A stretch of 64,000 nucleotides of DNA from Pseudomonas silesiensis (GCF_001661075.1 NZ_CP014870.1:4360501-4424500), one strand, 5' to 3'; shown: positions 33,238 through 42,903, counted from the stretch's first letter. Numbers and translations are program-made. Notes: generated from the sequence alone by a model not told the origin.

Positions 33238-34980
33238 TCAGGACGCGGGGGCGTAAACCTCTTTGCCGGCGAAGTAGGTCTTCAGGACTTTGGTGTCGAA
33301 CAGTTCGTCATCGCTGACCTTGAACACATCGCGGTCGAGGATGATCAAGTCGGCCTGCTTGCCAGGTGCCAGCGAGCCGATCTGCTGCTCCAGGCGCAGG
33401 GCTTTGGCGGCATTCAAGGTGTAGGCGTAGAACATGCTCTGGCGATCGATGCTTTCCTTGGCATTGAGCACCCCCAGCGGCCCTTTGCGCGTGCTGGCCT
33501 GGGCGATGGCGTTCCACGGGTTGGGGCTGGACACCGGCCAGTCACTGCCGCCAGCGATCACGGCGCCGGCGTTGTGCAGGGACCTGGCGGGGTACTGGTA
33601 ACCGTAGGCAAACGCGCTGATGTAGGGTTTGACCAGTTCGACGGTGTAACTCTCGCCGGTGGCCCACAGCAGCTGCATGGAGGCGATCACGCCCAGCTGC
33701 TTGAAGCGCGCGAACTCCTTGGGATTGACCAGTTGCAGGTGGCTGATGCTATGGGCCACCGGGGTCGGGTTGAGTGTGCGTGCGTAGGCAATGCCATCGA
33801 GTGACTCGCGGACCGCGCGGTCGCCGACCGCATGGGTGTGCACGATCCAGTCGCGCTTCTCCGCCGCCGCCACCAATTCACCGAAGTGCGCGGGGTCGAT
33901 CAAGAGTTGACCGTCTTTCTGGCTGTTGTTGAAGGGCACGATGACCGCTGCCGTCTGCCCTGGAAACTCGAGAACGCCGTCGGCGAAGACCTTGATGCCG
34001 GGAAAGCTCAGGTTGGGGACGCCCTCGAATTTTTTCATCACCTTGGCCAGTACTTCCAGGTCGGCCGGTCGGCTTTTCGGGTTGGCCAGCAACAGCGCGG
34101 CCACGTGGGCGTTGAGCTCACCCTTTTGGGCCAATTCGCGGTACAGCGGCAGCACCCCGTAGCTCTGCTCGGTGGCCTGGAAATCGAACAGCGAATCGCC
34201 GCTGCCGGCATTCGCCGCCGCGTCCATCCAGGCGGTGACGCCATATTGATTGTTGACCTTCACCGCCTCGCGGGCGGCTTTCAACATGATCTCGGCACTG
34301 GGCGCGGGGATCTGGCTGCGGACCTGGTCCCAGCGCGACTCGGCAAAATAGCCGTTGGGGGTGAAGTCCGCGTCGTGACCGACAAAGCTGCGATCCTGTT
34401 CCGACAGGCCTTTCACCAATGCCGCGTCGATCTTAAGGCGCTTGAGCATGGCGTTGTTGGCCCATCCGGTATGCCCGTCGATCCCGCTGAGAACCACCGG
34501 TTGCTCCACCCAGCGCCCTTGATTGAAACGCTGGCCAAGCTCACGGCTTTTGTCCCAATAGGCCGAACTCGCCCCGGCAATGCTGATCACATCACCGGCA
34601 CGGGCAACGCCCGCCTGATCCTGCTCGATGATCCACTGCTCAAGCTCGGGCAACGGTTTGACTTCATCCAGCAGGTTGGCCCTCATGCTGTCGAAGGCCG
34701 CCACCACCGGGTGGCTGTGGGTGTCGATCATGCCCGGCATCAGCACCTTGCCCGCCAGGTCGATGCGTTGCGTGCGGGCATCGGCCAGGGCGTTGATCTG
34801 GGCATTGCTGCCCGTCTTGAGAATCTTGCCATCTTGCACGGCCACCGCCTGGACCAGTCCCTGACCGGGTTCGGCGGTGAATACCTTGCCGTTGAACAAC
34901 ACCAGGTCAGCGGCGGCCATGGCCTGCACCGAGGACAAAGCCAGGGCTGCGGCCAACAGGTTGGGAATGAATCGTTGCAT
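33238..34980 (-). CDS. Exported YtcJ-like amidohydrolase
   Basis: A 580-residue protein with a signal peptide (MQRFIPNLLAAALALSSVQAMA) followed by an amidohydrolase domain. Metal-site motifs are IDTHSHP in the N-terminal part, VHTHAVGDRAV in the middle, and GSDWPVSSPNPW near the C-terminus. YtcJ/ExoI-type enzymes hydrolyse amide or ester bonds in cyclic or aromatic substrates; most have no assigned substrate. It is paralogous to the upstream gene, 18 bases away, and most likely periplasmic. Confidence 0.87.
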   Translation of the reverse strand: MQRFIPNLLAAALALSSVQAMAAADLVLFNGKVFTAEPGQGLVQAVAVQDGKILKTGSNAQINALADARTQRIDLAGKVLMPGMIDTHSHPVVAAFDSMRANLLDEVKPLPELEQWIIEQDQAGVARAGDVISIAGASSAYWDKSRELGQRFNQGRWVEQPVVLSGIDGHTGWANNAMLKRLKIDAALVKGLSEQDRSFVGHDADFTPNGYFAESRWDQVRSQIPAPSAEIMLKAAREAVKVNNQYGVTAWMDAAANAGSGDSLFDFQATEQSYGVLPLYRELAQKGELNAHVAALLLANPKSRPADLEVLAKVMKKFEGVPNLSFPGIKVFADGVLEFPGQTAAVIVPFNNSQKDGQLLIDPAHFGELVAAAEKRDWIVHTHAVGDRAVRESLDGIAYARTLNPTPVAHSISHLQLVNPKEFARFKQLGVIASMQLLWATGESYTVELVKPYISAFAYGYQYPARSLHNAGAVIAGGSDWPVSSPNPWNAIAQASTRKGPLGVLNAKESIDRQSMFYAYTLNAAKALRLEQQIGSLAPGKQADLIILDRDVFKVSDDELFDTKVLKTYFAGKEVYAPAS

Positions 34981-34998
34981 CGGAACACTCTCTTGTTT

Positions 34999-36867
34999 TT
35001 ATTGGGCTGAACGGGAGGCTGATGCCTGGGACAACACTTGCGGAGCCAGGCCAACGAATGGCGCCTTGGCCCACACGACCTTGCCGCCCACGATCGTCAG
35101 CAGCACTTCATTTCGCGCCAACGACTCTTCGGGAACCTGCATAAAGTTCTGGTCCAGGACGATCAGGTCGGCGAACTTGCCGACTTCGACCGAGCCGGCG
35201 ACGGCGTCCAGTTTCAACTGCTCGGCAGCGTTCAGGGTGATGCTGCGCAGCACTTCGGCTCGCGACAGGGCCGGGTCGGCATTCAGCCGGCCTGCATACT
35301 TGGGGCCGTAGCTGTGCGGGTTCAGCGGATCGCCTGAGCGGGTGACACCGATCTTCAGCGCCAGGAATTCGTCGAGAGGGTCGACCGGCCAGTCGCTGCC
35401 ATACGCCACACGGCCGCCGGCACGGGCGATGCTGCCGGAGGGTTCCATGCGGGCAAACCGCGCAGGCCCCAGGTGCTCGTTGGTGCCGTCGACCGTAGAG
35501 GGCGCCTGCTGGGCCCACTGGAAGGACATGTTGGCGGTCACGTCGAGCGCCTTGAAGCGTGGATAGTCGGCGGGGTCTACCGATTCAGCATGAGTGATCG
35601 CCGGGCGGAAGCCATTGCCAGGCAATTGCTGGCGCACGTATTCGATGCCATTCAACGAATCTCGCACCGCCCGGTCTCCGGTGGCGTGAAGGTGCGGATC
35701 GAGCCCGGCCTGCACCGCTTGCAGCAGCAGCGGATTGAGCACTTGCGACGGGAAGTAAAGCTCACCGGCGTTCTTGCCGGGGGTCCACTTCGGCGTCGTG
35801 CCGGTGCCGGCATTGCGCAGGTACGGCGCCAACATTGCACCGGTGTCGGCCGGCGCATTGATGATGCCGTCCATGAACAACTTGACGTGGCGCATGTTCA
35901 CGCCGGGCGCGGCCTTGGCTTCCCCCTGGTCGTAGGTGTCGGCCAATGCCTTCGCCTCGGCGATGGTTTTCACCGGGTCGGCAGCGGCGGCGGCAGGGTC
36001 GAGTTTGATCGCCAGCAAGGCCCGGGCAGTCAATTCGCCCGACCGCTGCAGGGCCGTGAACGCCTTGCCATTCTCCGCCCCGGACAGGGCATCGAAGAAC
36101 GTGGTGATGCCTTGCTGACGCATGGCGTCCAGCGCGGCGCGGGTCTGGTTGAGCTTCTCGGCGTAGGTGGCAGGCGGCACCACGGCTGCCATGGCATCGG
36201 CAGCACCGTCTTCGCAGATGCCGGTCGGGTTGCCGGCGCTGTCGCGCACGTATTTGCCGTCACCGGGATTGGCCGTGTGCTTGTTAATGCCAGCCACTTC
36301 CAGGCCGCGCGAGTTGGTCAGCACGGTATGGAAATCGGTGGACCGGACCTGGATCGGACGATCGGTCTTGAGCGCGTCCAGCGTCGACTTGTCGGGGTCG
36401 CCATCGAGCCCGGTCATGCCCATGCGATCCCAACTGCCCACTTCCAGCCAGACATCGGGGCCCTTGTCCTTGTCGGCATCCAGGCACGCCTGAATGGTTT
36501 CCTGAAAGACCTTGCGGGTCATCGTCTGGTATTTCAGGTCGCACAAGGTCATGGCCCGGCCGCCATCCCCCGGATGCATGTGCGCATCGATGAAGCCCGG
36601 CATCAACATGCGCCCCGCCAGATCGATCAGCTGCGTCTGCTTGCCGATGTACGGGCTGACCCCGTCATCGCTACCGACATAGACGATCTTGCCGTTGGCA
36701 ACGGCGATCGCCTGCTGCACGGAATCGTGACCGTCGACGGTGTAGACATACCCGTTGCGCAGCACCATGTCGGCGCCGGTCGAACCCTGGGTCTGACACC
36801 CCACCAGCGCCAGGCCGGAAACGGCCGTGGTCGCGGCAACGGCGATAAATAACCTGGAAAATTTCAA
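34999..36867 (-). CDS. Lipoprotein YtcJ-like amidohydrolase
   Basis: About 622 residues. The TTG at 36867, with a GAGGTGAGG ribosome site, gives MKFSRLFIAVAATTAVSGLALVGCQ, a lipoprotein signal with lipobox LVGC; the ATG at 36939 would place this signal internally and is unlikely. The amidohydrolase motifs are IDAHMHPGDGG, HLHATGDRAV and YGSDWPVDPLDEF. It is related to the downstream exported amidohydrolase but longer, so two membrane-associated or periplasmic hydrolases are made from one transcript. Substrate unknown. Confidence 0.86.
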   Translation of the reverse strand: MKFSRLFIAVAATTAVSGLALVGCQTQGSTGADMVLRNGYVYTVDGHDSVQQAIAVANGKIVYVGSDDGVSPYIGKQTQLIDLAGRMLMPGFIDAHMHPGDGGRAMTLCDLKYQTMTRKVFQETIQACLDADKDKGPDVWLEVGSWDRMGMTGLDGDPDKSTLDALKTDRPIQVRSTDFHTVLTNSRGLEVAGINKHTANPGDGKYVRDSAGNPTGICEDGAADAMAAVVPPATYAEKLNQTRAALDAMRQQGITTFFDALSGAENGKAFTALQRSGELTARALLAIKLDPAAAAADPVKTIAEAKALADTYDQGEAKAAPGVNMRHVKLFMDGIINAPADTGAMLAPYLRNAGTGTTPKWTPGKNAGELYFPSQVLNPLLLQAVQAGLDPHLHATGDRAVRDSLNGIEYVRQQLPGNGFRPAITHAESVDPADYPRFKALDVTANMSFQWAQQAPSTVDGTNEHLGPARFARMEPSGSIARAGGRVAYGSDWPVDPLDEFLALKIGVTRSGDPLNPHSYGPKYAGRLNADPALSRAEVLRSITLNAAEQLKLDAVAGSVEVGKFADLIVLDQNFMQVPEESLARNEVLLTIVGGKVVWAKAPFVGLAPQVLSQASASRSAQ

Positions 36868-37024
36868 CTGCCTCACCTCTGTTCTTATAGTTTTGAAGTG
36901 GCCCGAACACACTGCCGTGCAACCCCTGATGCAAGGCACACCTTATAGAGGGCAGCACAAATCCGGACCTCCACAAATGAGGAGGGGTCAGGCGGTTTTC
37001 AGATGCAAATCGACGGCGCCGGGG

Positions 37025-38047
37025 CTAGGCCCGACGCGGGGTCTGTGCGGGCGAGCTGGGCGAGCGCAAGGCAGAACCGAGTTCCACCTTGCTTTTGACG
37101 CCGAGCTGCAGGTAGCAGTTGCGCAGATAAGTGCGCACGGTGGCAGGACTCAATGCCAGGATCTTGGCAATTTCCTTGTAGGAATGACCGGCGGCGAACA
37201 GCATGGCGGCGGTCCGTTCCCGGGGTGCAAGCACCGCCCCGCGCGACAGCGTCTCCAGCGACAGAATCACATGCTCGGCATTGGGACTCAGCGTCAGCGC
37301 GCAACGGCCCAGGCGCATCACGCAGGGTGCCTTGGGCAGTTGCGCGATCACCTGCGGCGGCAGCATCGAGCCGCTCCAGCCGGGCAACTCATGCTCAATG
37401 GCGGCGCACAGCCTGGCCCCCACGTAGAGCAGGCTGCCATCCATGCGCGCAACGCCGAAGTCGGTTGCACCGTTGCCGCTGTCGAACCGGATCATGTCCT
37501 GGACCTGAAATCGCCACAGCTGCAGCAAGTGATCGCAGAAGGCCGAGAACAAGCCGGCTTCGCTGTCGTTGAACGCCGGTGCCTGAAGGCCACGGTAGAG
37601 GCAGACGAAAAACATCAAGCCGCTCTCGGGCAACTCGAAGGTGATGCACATCAAATGGTAGAGGTCATGGCGCCGGGCGAAATCGTTCACGGCCTCGCAG
37701 GGGTCGGTGAACCCGCTGTCGCGCACGACCTCCCCAGGTTGGCTCAGCGTGGTCTGGGAAAACCTGTCATTGACCGCCACCTTGTGCCATTCGATGGCAA
37801 ACGATTCGGGCAGATTGATTCGCCCGTGCATCCAGCTTTGCGGGGGCGCACTGACATCGGATGTCGACATCTCGCCCCACCACGCCGACGCGAAGGGCAC
37901 CAACCGGGCAAATGCCTGCAAGCCATCGGCAATGAATTGGGAGGCCCCGCGATCCCGGGCAAGGCGCCCCAGGTGCAGCACACACTGATTGAACGCGTTC
38001 AGCGTTGCCATCGACGTCCCGCCGCCGACCTCATCACCCGCCTCCAT
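37025..38047 (-). CDS. LuxR-type helix-turn-helix regulator
   Basis: About 340 residues. A C-terminal LuxR/GerE helix-turn-helix (LAPRERTAAMLFAAGHSYKEIAKILALSPATVRTYLRNCYLQLGV) follows a long N-terminal region without a recognisable autoinducer or receiver domain, which may be a GAF-like sensor. Its start overlaps the 3' end of the sterol-desaturase-family gene: ATGs at 38047 and 38011 are both possible. It lies 158 bases upstream of the lipoprotein amidohydrolase gene and may control it. Confidence 0.88.
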   Translation of the reverse strand: MEAGDEVGGGTSMATLNAFNQCVLHLGRLARDRGASQFIADGLQAFARLVPFASAWWGEMSTSDVSAPPQSWMHGRINLPESFAIEWHKVAVNDRFSQTTLSQPGEVVRDSGFTDPCEAVNDFARRHDLYHLMCITFELPESGLMFFVCLYRGLQAPAFNDSEAGLFSAFCDHLLQLWRFQVQDMIRFDSGNGATDFGVARMDGSLLYVGARLCAAIEHELPGWSGSMLPPQVIAQLPKAPCVMRLGRCALTLSPNAEHVILSLETLSRGAVLAPRERTAAMLFAAGHSYKEIAKILALSPATVRTYLRNCYLQLGVKSKVELGSALRSPSSPAQTPRRA

Positions 38048-39129
38048 CGCTCTGTTCCCGTCTGCTGAATGGCCTGGGATGCGACCATGCCATGGCGCAC
38101 CCATCGCGTCCAGCCGCCACCGCCGTTCTGCGGGCGTTTGGTCAGGCGGATCTTGCGCGCGGTTTCGACGAATGGGGTGACGATCAGGCTGTAGATTGTC
38201 AGGTAGCGCTCGTGATCCTGTTCGCCCGTGCCGAATCGAATCGGCTCGGGCTTCGAGGTGGTGACATAGAGGGTGCCGAACATCCAGTCCCAGACAGACA
38301 GGTTGACCCCGAAGTTCTTGTTCAGGTGCCGGGGCGCGTCACTGTGGTGGACCTGATGCTGGGCCGGGCTGTTCAGCACATGTTCGACCATGGGCCCGAA
38401 GGACAACCAGACATGGCTGTGGCGCAGATTGCCCCCCAGCCCATTGAGGATGAACACCAGATAGGTCACGCCGAACAGGGAATAGGCGCCGATCTGTCCG
38501 CCACAGGCGTACCAGAAGACCCCGGCATAGGCGCCGAGGCACACGGTAGTTGTCAATCTTTGGATAATTTTTTCCACAAAATGCACCCGGCTGGCCGTCG
38601 CCGGGACCAGCACCGGCGCCGAGTGATGGACCTTGTGAAACGCCCACAGCCAGCGCGTATGAAAGGCGCGATGGCTCCAGTAATTGACGAAGTCCTTCAG
38701 CACGAACACGCCCAGTCCGTAGAGCAGGGAAAGCGCGAGGTGCTCTTGCACTTGCACCCGCGCGCCCCAGAGCTGGGTGAAAAAGGCGATGTAGTCCCCG
38801 GAGCGCAGGATGTACGGGTCCACCAGGCCAACGATGGGCAGCACCAGCGCGACTTTAAGGATGCCCCGCACCAGGTAGTAGCGATAGTCCAGCAGCGCCG
38901 AGCGATGTAAATACACCCGGCTGCCGCCGATGAACCGCCAGAAAGAGTGCGCGTCGGTCAGCCCACGGTATTTCCTGAACCGGAACACACCGTAGGCGAC
39001 GCTGTAGGAGATGCCGATAAACACCAGACCGAAGCGACCGTTCAGATCGAAAATACCCAGGAACTGGTGGGCGACAGGTTCGATCACCCACTTGAACAGG
39101 TGGGCATGGAGAAGCGCCAGGACATCCAC
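37999..39129 (-). CDS. Sterol desaturase / fatty-acid hydroxylase family membrane protein
   Basis: About 376 residues. Several hydrophobic helices surround the family histidine clusters HRAFH, HKVHHS, NLRHSH and HQVHHS, which bind a di-iron centre for hydroxylation or desaturation of a lipid. The GTG at 39129 has a very good GGAGG ribosome site and is chosen over a TTG at 39186 that lacks one. The final 50 residues (KRPQNGGGGWTRW onward) are not typical of the family, and their coding sequence overlaps the LuxR gene start. Substrate unknown. Confidence 0.86.
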   Translation of the reverse strand: MDVLALLHAHLFKWVIEPVAHQFLGIFDLNGRFGLVFIGISYSVAYGVFRFRKYRGLTDAHSFWRFIGGSRVYLHRSALLDYRYYLVRGILKVALVLPIVGLVDPYILRSGDYIAFFTQLWGARVQVQEHLALSLLYGLGVFVLKDFVNYWSHRAFHTRWLWAFHKVHHSAPVLVPATASRVHFVEKIIQRLTTTVCLGAYAGVFWYACGGQIGAYSLFGVTYLVFILNGLGGNLRHSHVWLSFGPMVEHVLNSPAQHQVHHSDAPRHLNKNFGVNLSVWDWMFGTLYVTTSKPEPIRFGTGEQDHERYLTIYSLIVTPFVETARKIRLTKRPQNGGGGWTRWVRHGMVASQAIQQTGTERWRRVMRSAAGRRWQR

Positions 39130-39266
39130 GAAAGCTGGCCTCCGTCGAAGGAAGGGCAATGCGGGACAGAGGGGTTCGACAGGCAAGTTCTCAGTGTAGT
39201 CCCGTGCCAGGCCCCTGCCCCCTCCTTCATCCGTTACCCGACCGAACGACGCAACCCTGGTTCTGG

Positions 39267-39839
39267 TCAGTACATTCCTGACCGGGCTGATCGGGACTTC
39301 CGGTTCCTGATGCGTATTTCCCTGGTCGGGATCACATCGATCCGGGACACCGGACTGCTCAGGCGTGCAAGGCGGGTATTGTGCTCGGCAATGATGTCAT
39401 CGGCGGCCATGTTGTCGGTGTCGACGGTGGAATGGGCGTCGGCGGCGAGCACCACGTCATAGCCCAGTTTGAGGGCCTGGCGCACGGTGGCATTGACGCA
39501 ATAGTCGGTTTGCAGGCCGCAGATGATCACGCGCTCGACGTCCCACTGTTGCAGCATTTGCAGCAGACGGGTCTGGTAAAAAGAATCGCGGCTGGTTTTT
39601 CGTACACGCAGGTCCTGGGGTGAGGTTTCCAGGGCTTGGGCCAGCTGCCAGCCTTCGCCACCCTGCTGCAGCAGGCTGCCCTTTTCCTCATGTTGAATCA
39701 GGATGACCGGAATGCCTGCCATGCGTGCCCTGGCGCTCAGGCCGTTGATGAGATCGATGACACGTTTGATCTCGAAGCATTCATACTCGCCGACGCACAG
39801 CAAATGTTGGACGTCGATGATCAGCAGTGCAGTGGTCAT
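39267..39839 (-). CDS. Isochorismatase-family cysteine hydrolase
   Basis: A 190-residue protein with the catalytic triad positions of the family: Asp9 (LLIIDVQ), Lys81 (RVRKTSRDSFY) and Cys114 (GLQTDYCVNATVRQA). Members hydrolyse amides such as nicotinamide, ureidoacrylate or carbamoyl compounds. It lies 69 bases downstream of ggt on the same strand. The Arg-rich C-terminal tail (TREIRIRNRKSRSARS) is unusual. Substrate unknown. Confidence 0.88.
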   Translation of the reverse strand: MTTALLIIDVQHLLCVGEYECFEIKRVIDLINGLSARARMAGIPVILIQHEEKGSLLQQGGEGWQLAQALETSPQDLRVRKTSRDSFYQTRLLQMLQQWDVERVIICGLQTDYCVNATVRQALKLGYDVVLAADAHSTVDTDNMAADDIIAEHNTRLARLSSPVSRIDVIPTREIRIRNRKSRSARSGMY

Positions 39840-39868
39840 GTTTACTTCCTTTAAATCCCAGGGATTCA

Positions 39869-39894
39869 GGGGACGGAAAAACAGGTCCGTCCCC
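39869..39894. repeat. Short inverted repeat between ggt and hydrolase
   Basis: GGGGACGGA and TCCGTCCCC are exact inverse copies around eight bases, followed on the plus strand by TTTT. The GGGGACGGA core occurs as a short dispersed repeat in pseudomonads. It may weakly terminate plus-strand reading, but the flanking genes are on the minus strand. Confidence 0.5.
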
Positions 39895-39908
39895 TTTTAA
39901 AACGACCC

Positions 39909-41636
39909 TCAGTAACCGAGCGACAACCCGGTATTGCGTCGTGGATCGTTCGCGCCGTAGAAACGGTTCTTGCCTACCGGCTTGCCGTCCAGCGAAGGCG
40001 CGCCGACCAGGATCGCCGCCAGGTGGTTGGCGTCCTGGGGACCGGCAAACTTGTGGCCCCAACTTTCGAGCATCTTCACCGTATCCGGGCTGGTGGTGAA
40101 GGTTTCCAGGTTGGTCTCTTCCGGCAACCATTGCTGGTGGAAGCGCGGGGCGTCGACCGCTTCCTGGATGTTCATGCCGTAGTCGATCACGTTGAGCATG
40201 GTCAGCAGGGTCGCGGTGATGATGCGGCTGCCGCCGGGGGTGCCGACGACCATCACCACCTTGCCGTCCTTGGTGACGATGGTCGGGCTCATGGACGACA
40301 GCGGTGCCTTGCCGGGCGCGATGGCGTTGGCCTCCCCTTGCACCAGGCCGTACATGTTCGGCACGCCGATCTTCGAGGTGAAGTCGTCCATTTCGTCGTT
40401 GAGGATGACCCCGGTCTTGCTGGCCATGACGCCGGCACCGAACCAGTCGTTGAGGGTGTAGGTGACCGACACCGCGTTGCCCCATTTGTCGACGATGGAG
40501 TAATGGGTGGTGTTGCTGCCTTCGTGCGGCGCTACCCCGGGTTTGAGTTCGCGGGACACGCCGGCCTTTTGCGGATCGATGGCGGCGCGGATTTTGGTCG
40601 CGTAGTTTTTATCCAGCAGGTGGGCGATCGGGTTTTTCACGAAGTCCGGGTCGCCGAGGTAGCTGTTGCGATCCACGTAGGCGTGACGCATCGCTTCGAT
40701 CTGGTAGTGCATGCCCTGGGCCGAGTGGTAGCCCAGGTCTTTCATCGGATAGCCTTCGAGAATGTTCAGGATCTCGCAGATCACCACCCCGCCGGAGCTT
40801 GGCGGTGGCGCCGACACCACGTGGTAGCCGCGGTAATCGCATTCGATCGGCGCCAGCTCCCGGGTCTTGTACTTGTCGAGGTCGGCCTGGGCGATGATGC
40901 CCTTGTTGGCCTGGCTGGAGGTGACGATGGCGTCGGCGACCCAGCCTTTGTAGAAACCGTCGGCACCCTTCTCGGAGATTTCCCGCAGGGTCTTGCCCAG
41001 GTCTTTCTGTACCAGCTTTTGCCCGACCTGCATCGGCTCGCCATTGCTGAGGAAGATCGAGCCGGAATCCTTCATGTCCTTCTTGAACACGTCGGTTGCG
41101 TACTCCAGCAATTCGACATCGCCCTGTTCCAGCACAAAACCGTCTTCGGCGAGCTTGATCGCCGGGGCGATCACTTCCTTGCGCGGCTTGGTGCCGTACT
41201 TCTGCAAGGCCAGTTCCATGCCGGACACCGTCCCCGGCACGCCGACGGCCAGGTGGCCGCGGGTACTGAGTTCAGGGACGACGTTGCCTTCCTTGTCGAG
41301 GTACATGTCGGCGGTGGCCGCCAGCGGCGCTTTTTCGCGGAAATCGAGGAAGGTCTTGCGCCCGTCCGCCAGTTGAATGGTCATGAAACCACCGCCGCCC
41401 AGGTTGCCCGCAGCGGGATACACCACCGCCAGCGCATACCCCACCGCAACGGCAGCATCGACGGCGTTGCCACCGTTTTTGAGCACATCGACGCCCACGT
41501 GGCTGGCCAGATGCTGGGCGGTGACCACCATGCCGTTTTCGGCCGCGACCGGGGCCACGGAGGCGGCGTGGACCATCAGGCAGCTTAGCGCCAACGAGGA
41601 CGCAATGAGCGATTTGGCAAAAGGTTCGAACTTCAT
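39909..41636 (-). CDS. ggt: Gamma-glutamyltransferase
   Basis: A 575-residue N-terminal-nucleophile hydrolase with a signal peptide (MKFEPFAKSLIASSLALSCLMVHA). Autocleavage and catalysis use Thr376 in EGSNTTHYSIVDKWGNAV. The substrate loops LDFREKAPLAA and the C-terminal VVGTPGGSRIITA are conserved. The precursor splits into large and small subunits in the periplasm and removes gamma-glutamyl groups from glutathione and related amides. It stands alone apart from the hydrolase downstream. Confidence 0.95.
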   Translation of the reverse strand: MKFEPFAKSLIASSLALSCLMVHAASVAPVAAENGMVVTAQHLASHVGVDVLKNGGNAVDAAVAVGYALAVVYPAAGNLGGGGFMTIQLADGRKTFLDFREKAPLAATADMYLDKEGNVVPELSTRGHLAVGVPGTVSGMELALQKYGTKPRKEVIAPAIKLAEDGFVLEQGDVELLEYATDVFKKDMKDSGSIFLSNGEPMQVGQKLVQKDLGKTLREISEKGADGFYKGWVADAIVTSSQANKGIIAQADLDKYKTRELAPIECDYRGYHVVSAPPPSSGGVVICEILNILEGYPMKDLGYHSAQGMHYQIEAMRHAYVDRNSYLGDPDFVKNPIAHLLDKNYATKIRAAIDPQKAGVSRELKPGVAPHEGSNTTHYSIVDKWGNAVSVTYTLNDWFGAGVMASKTGVILNDEMDDFTSKIGVPNMYGLVQGEANAIAPGKAPLSSMSPTIVTKDGKVVMVVGTPGGSRIITATLLTMLNVIDYGMNIQEAVDAPRFHQQWLPEETNLETFTTSPDTVKMLESWGHKFAGPQDANHLAAILVGAPSLDGKPVGKNRFYGANDPRRNTGLSLGY

Positions 41637-41787
41637 GAGTCGGTCTCTTTTTGTTTTTTTGGCTCTGTAAAAAAACAGAGGAAACGGTCAGGAACAGTAG
41701 GCAAGTATGGCTGGGATTGCGTATTGCGCCTCCCCGTCCAGGCAGTATGCTGGGCTCTTTATTGGCACTTCTGTGGGGTCTGCCTGC

Positions 41788-42300
41788 ATGACGTACACCT
41801 GCACGACCCTGGCGTCGCCGGTTGGCGAGCTGAAGCTGGTGGCGAACGGCGCGCGACTGGCGGCCATCCTCTGGGAAAACGACAGGCCGAACCGGGTGTT
41901 GCTGGGGCCGATGAGCGAAGACCCGGATAACCCGATCCTCGTGCGCACCGCACAACAGCTGAAGGAATACTTCGCCGGCACACGCCACCGTTTCGAGCTG
42001 GAGCTGGATTTTGTCGGGACCGAGTTTCAGAAAAAGGTCTGGGCGGCGCTGTTGACCATTCCGTTTGGCGAGACTCGCAGTTACAGCCAGATTGCCGAGC
42101 AGATCGGCAATCCAAGTGCGGTCCGGGCGGTGGGTGCGGCGAATGGCAAGAATCCGATATCGATTGTGGCGCCCTGTCATCGGGTGATTGGAGCGTCAGG
42201 GAAGCTCACCGGATTTGCCGGTGGGCTCGAGGCAAAGGAGTGGTTGCTGACGCTCGAGGGCGGGCAATGGGGAGGCACCGGAAGACTGGAAGGCTTTTGA
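41788..42300 (+). CDS. ogt: Methylated-DNA--protein-cysteine methyltransferase
   Basis: A 170-residue O6-alkylguanine DNA repair protein with the active-site motif PCHRVIG (acceptor Cys130), the helix-turn-helix GETRSYSQIAEQIGNPSAVRAVGAANGKNP and Asn hinge. The short form without an AdaA-type domain matches Ogt. The ATG at 41788 gives the conserved start; upstream in-frame sequence is not conserved. Confidence 0.93.
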   Translation: MTYTCTTLASPVGELKLVANGARLAAILWENDRPNRVLLGPMSEDPDNPILVRTAQQLKEYFAGTRHRFELELDFVGTEFQKKVWAALLTIPFGETRSYSQIAEQIGNPSAVRAVGAANGKNPISIVAPCHRVIGASGKLTGFAGGLEAKEWLLTLEGGQWGGTGRLEGF

Positions 42301-42304
42301 TTTT

Positions 42305-42407
42305 CTGCAGGAGCCGGCTTGTCGGATCGCCGCACCGCAGTGAAGGTGGCCTCGAGCCTTACATCGTTCTTGAGGACGTCTTCGCCGGCAAGCCAGGCTC
42401 CTACAGG
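42305..42407. repeat. Degenerate REP pair
   Basis: CTGCAGGAGCCGGCTTGTCGG on the left and GCCGGCAAGCCAGGCTCCTAC on the right are near-inverse REP variants of the GAGCCGGCTTG subtype, in the ogt/hemerythrin gap. Confidence 0.7.
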
Positions 42408-42465
42408 GGATCGTGTAAACCCGTGCTTTTTCGTCAGAGGACGGCCATGGTAGACGAAAACGCCC

Positions 42466-42903
42466 TCAGGCAAGCTGGGCCTTGAACTCCTTCAGGTATT
42501 GCCCCGCCAAGGTCTCTTTCTGCTGGTCGTCAAGCAGCTTGCCGGCCTGTTGGAAGAACTTCTGTTCTTCTTCCTTCAGGTGGTGATGCACCTTCTCCGC
42601 GAGCTTTTTCGCGGTCGCCAGCCAGGCCGGGCTGGACATCTCGGTCTCGTCGAGCTCCTCCATCATTTCGTCCATCTCGTGATGTTCGGCGATCGCATGG
42701 CGGCTGAGGTCGACACCGTTGTCGAATTCCATCAGCGGGATGTAGAAGTGCCGCTCTTCTGCGGTTTCGTGGGCCTGGAGTTCCGACTTGAGCTGCTTGT
42801 AGGCCTCGACACGCTCCGGCGTGTCGCCGCTGGTCTGGATCAGCGCGTCGGCGTAGGTGCGTTGGCGGTCGTGGCTTTCACGCAAGGCTTCAAAAATATT
42901 CAC
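42466..42903 (-). CDS. Hemerythrin-like (HHE) domain protein
   Basis: A 145-residue four-helix bundle with iron-binding type His/Glu residues: the opening ESHDRQRTYADAL, HETAEERHFYIPLM, HAIAEHHEMDEMMEELDE and KLAEKVHHHLKEEEQKFF. HHE proteins bind a di-iron centre and deal with oxygen, NO or iron. No functional neighbour is evident. Confidence 0.88.
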   Translation of the reverse strand: MNIFEALRESHDRQRTYADALIQTSGDTPERVEAYKQLKSELQAHETAEERHFYIPLMEFDNGVDLSRHAIAEHHEMDEMMEELDETEMSSPAWLATAKKLAEKVHHHLKEEEQKFFQQAGKLLDDQQKETLAGQYLKEFKAQLA

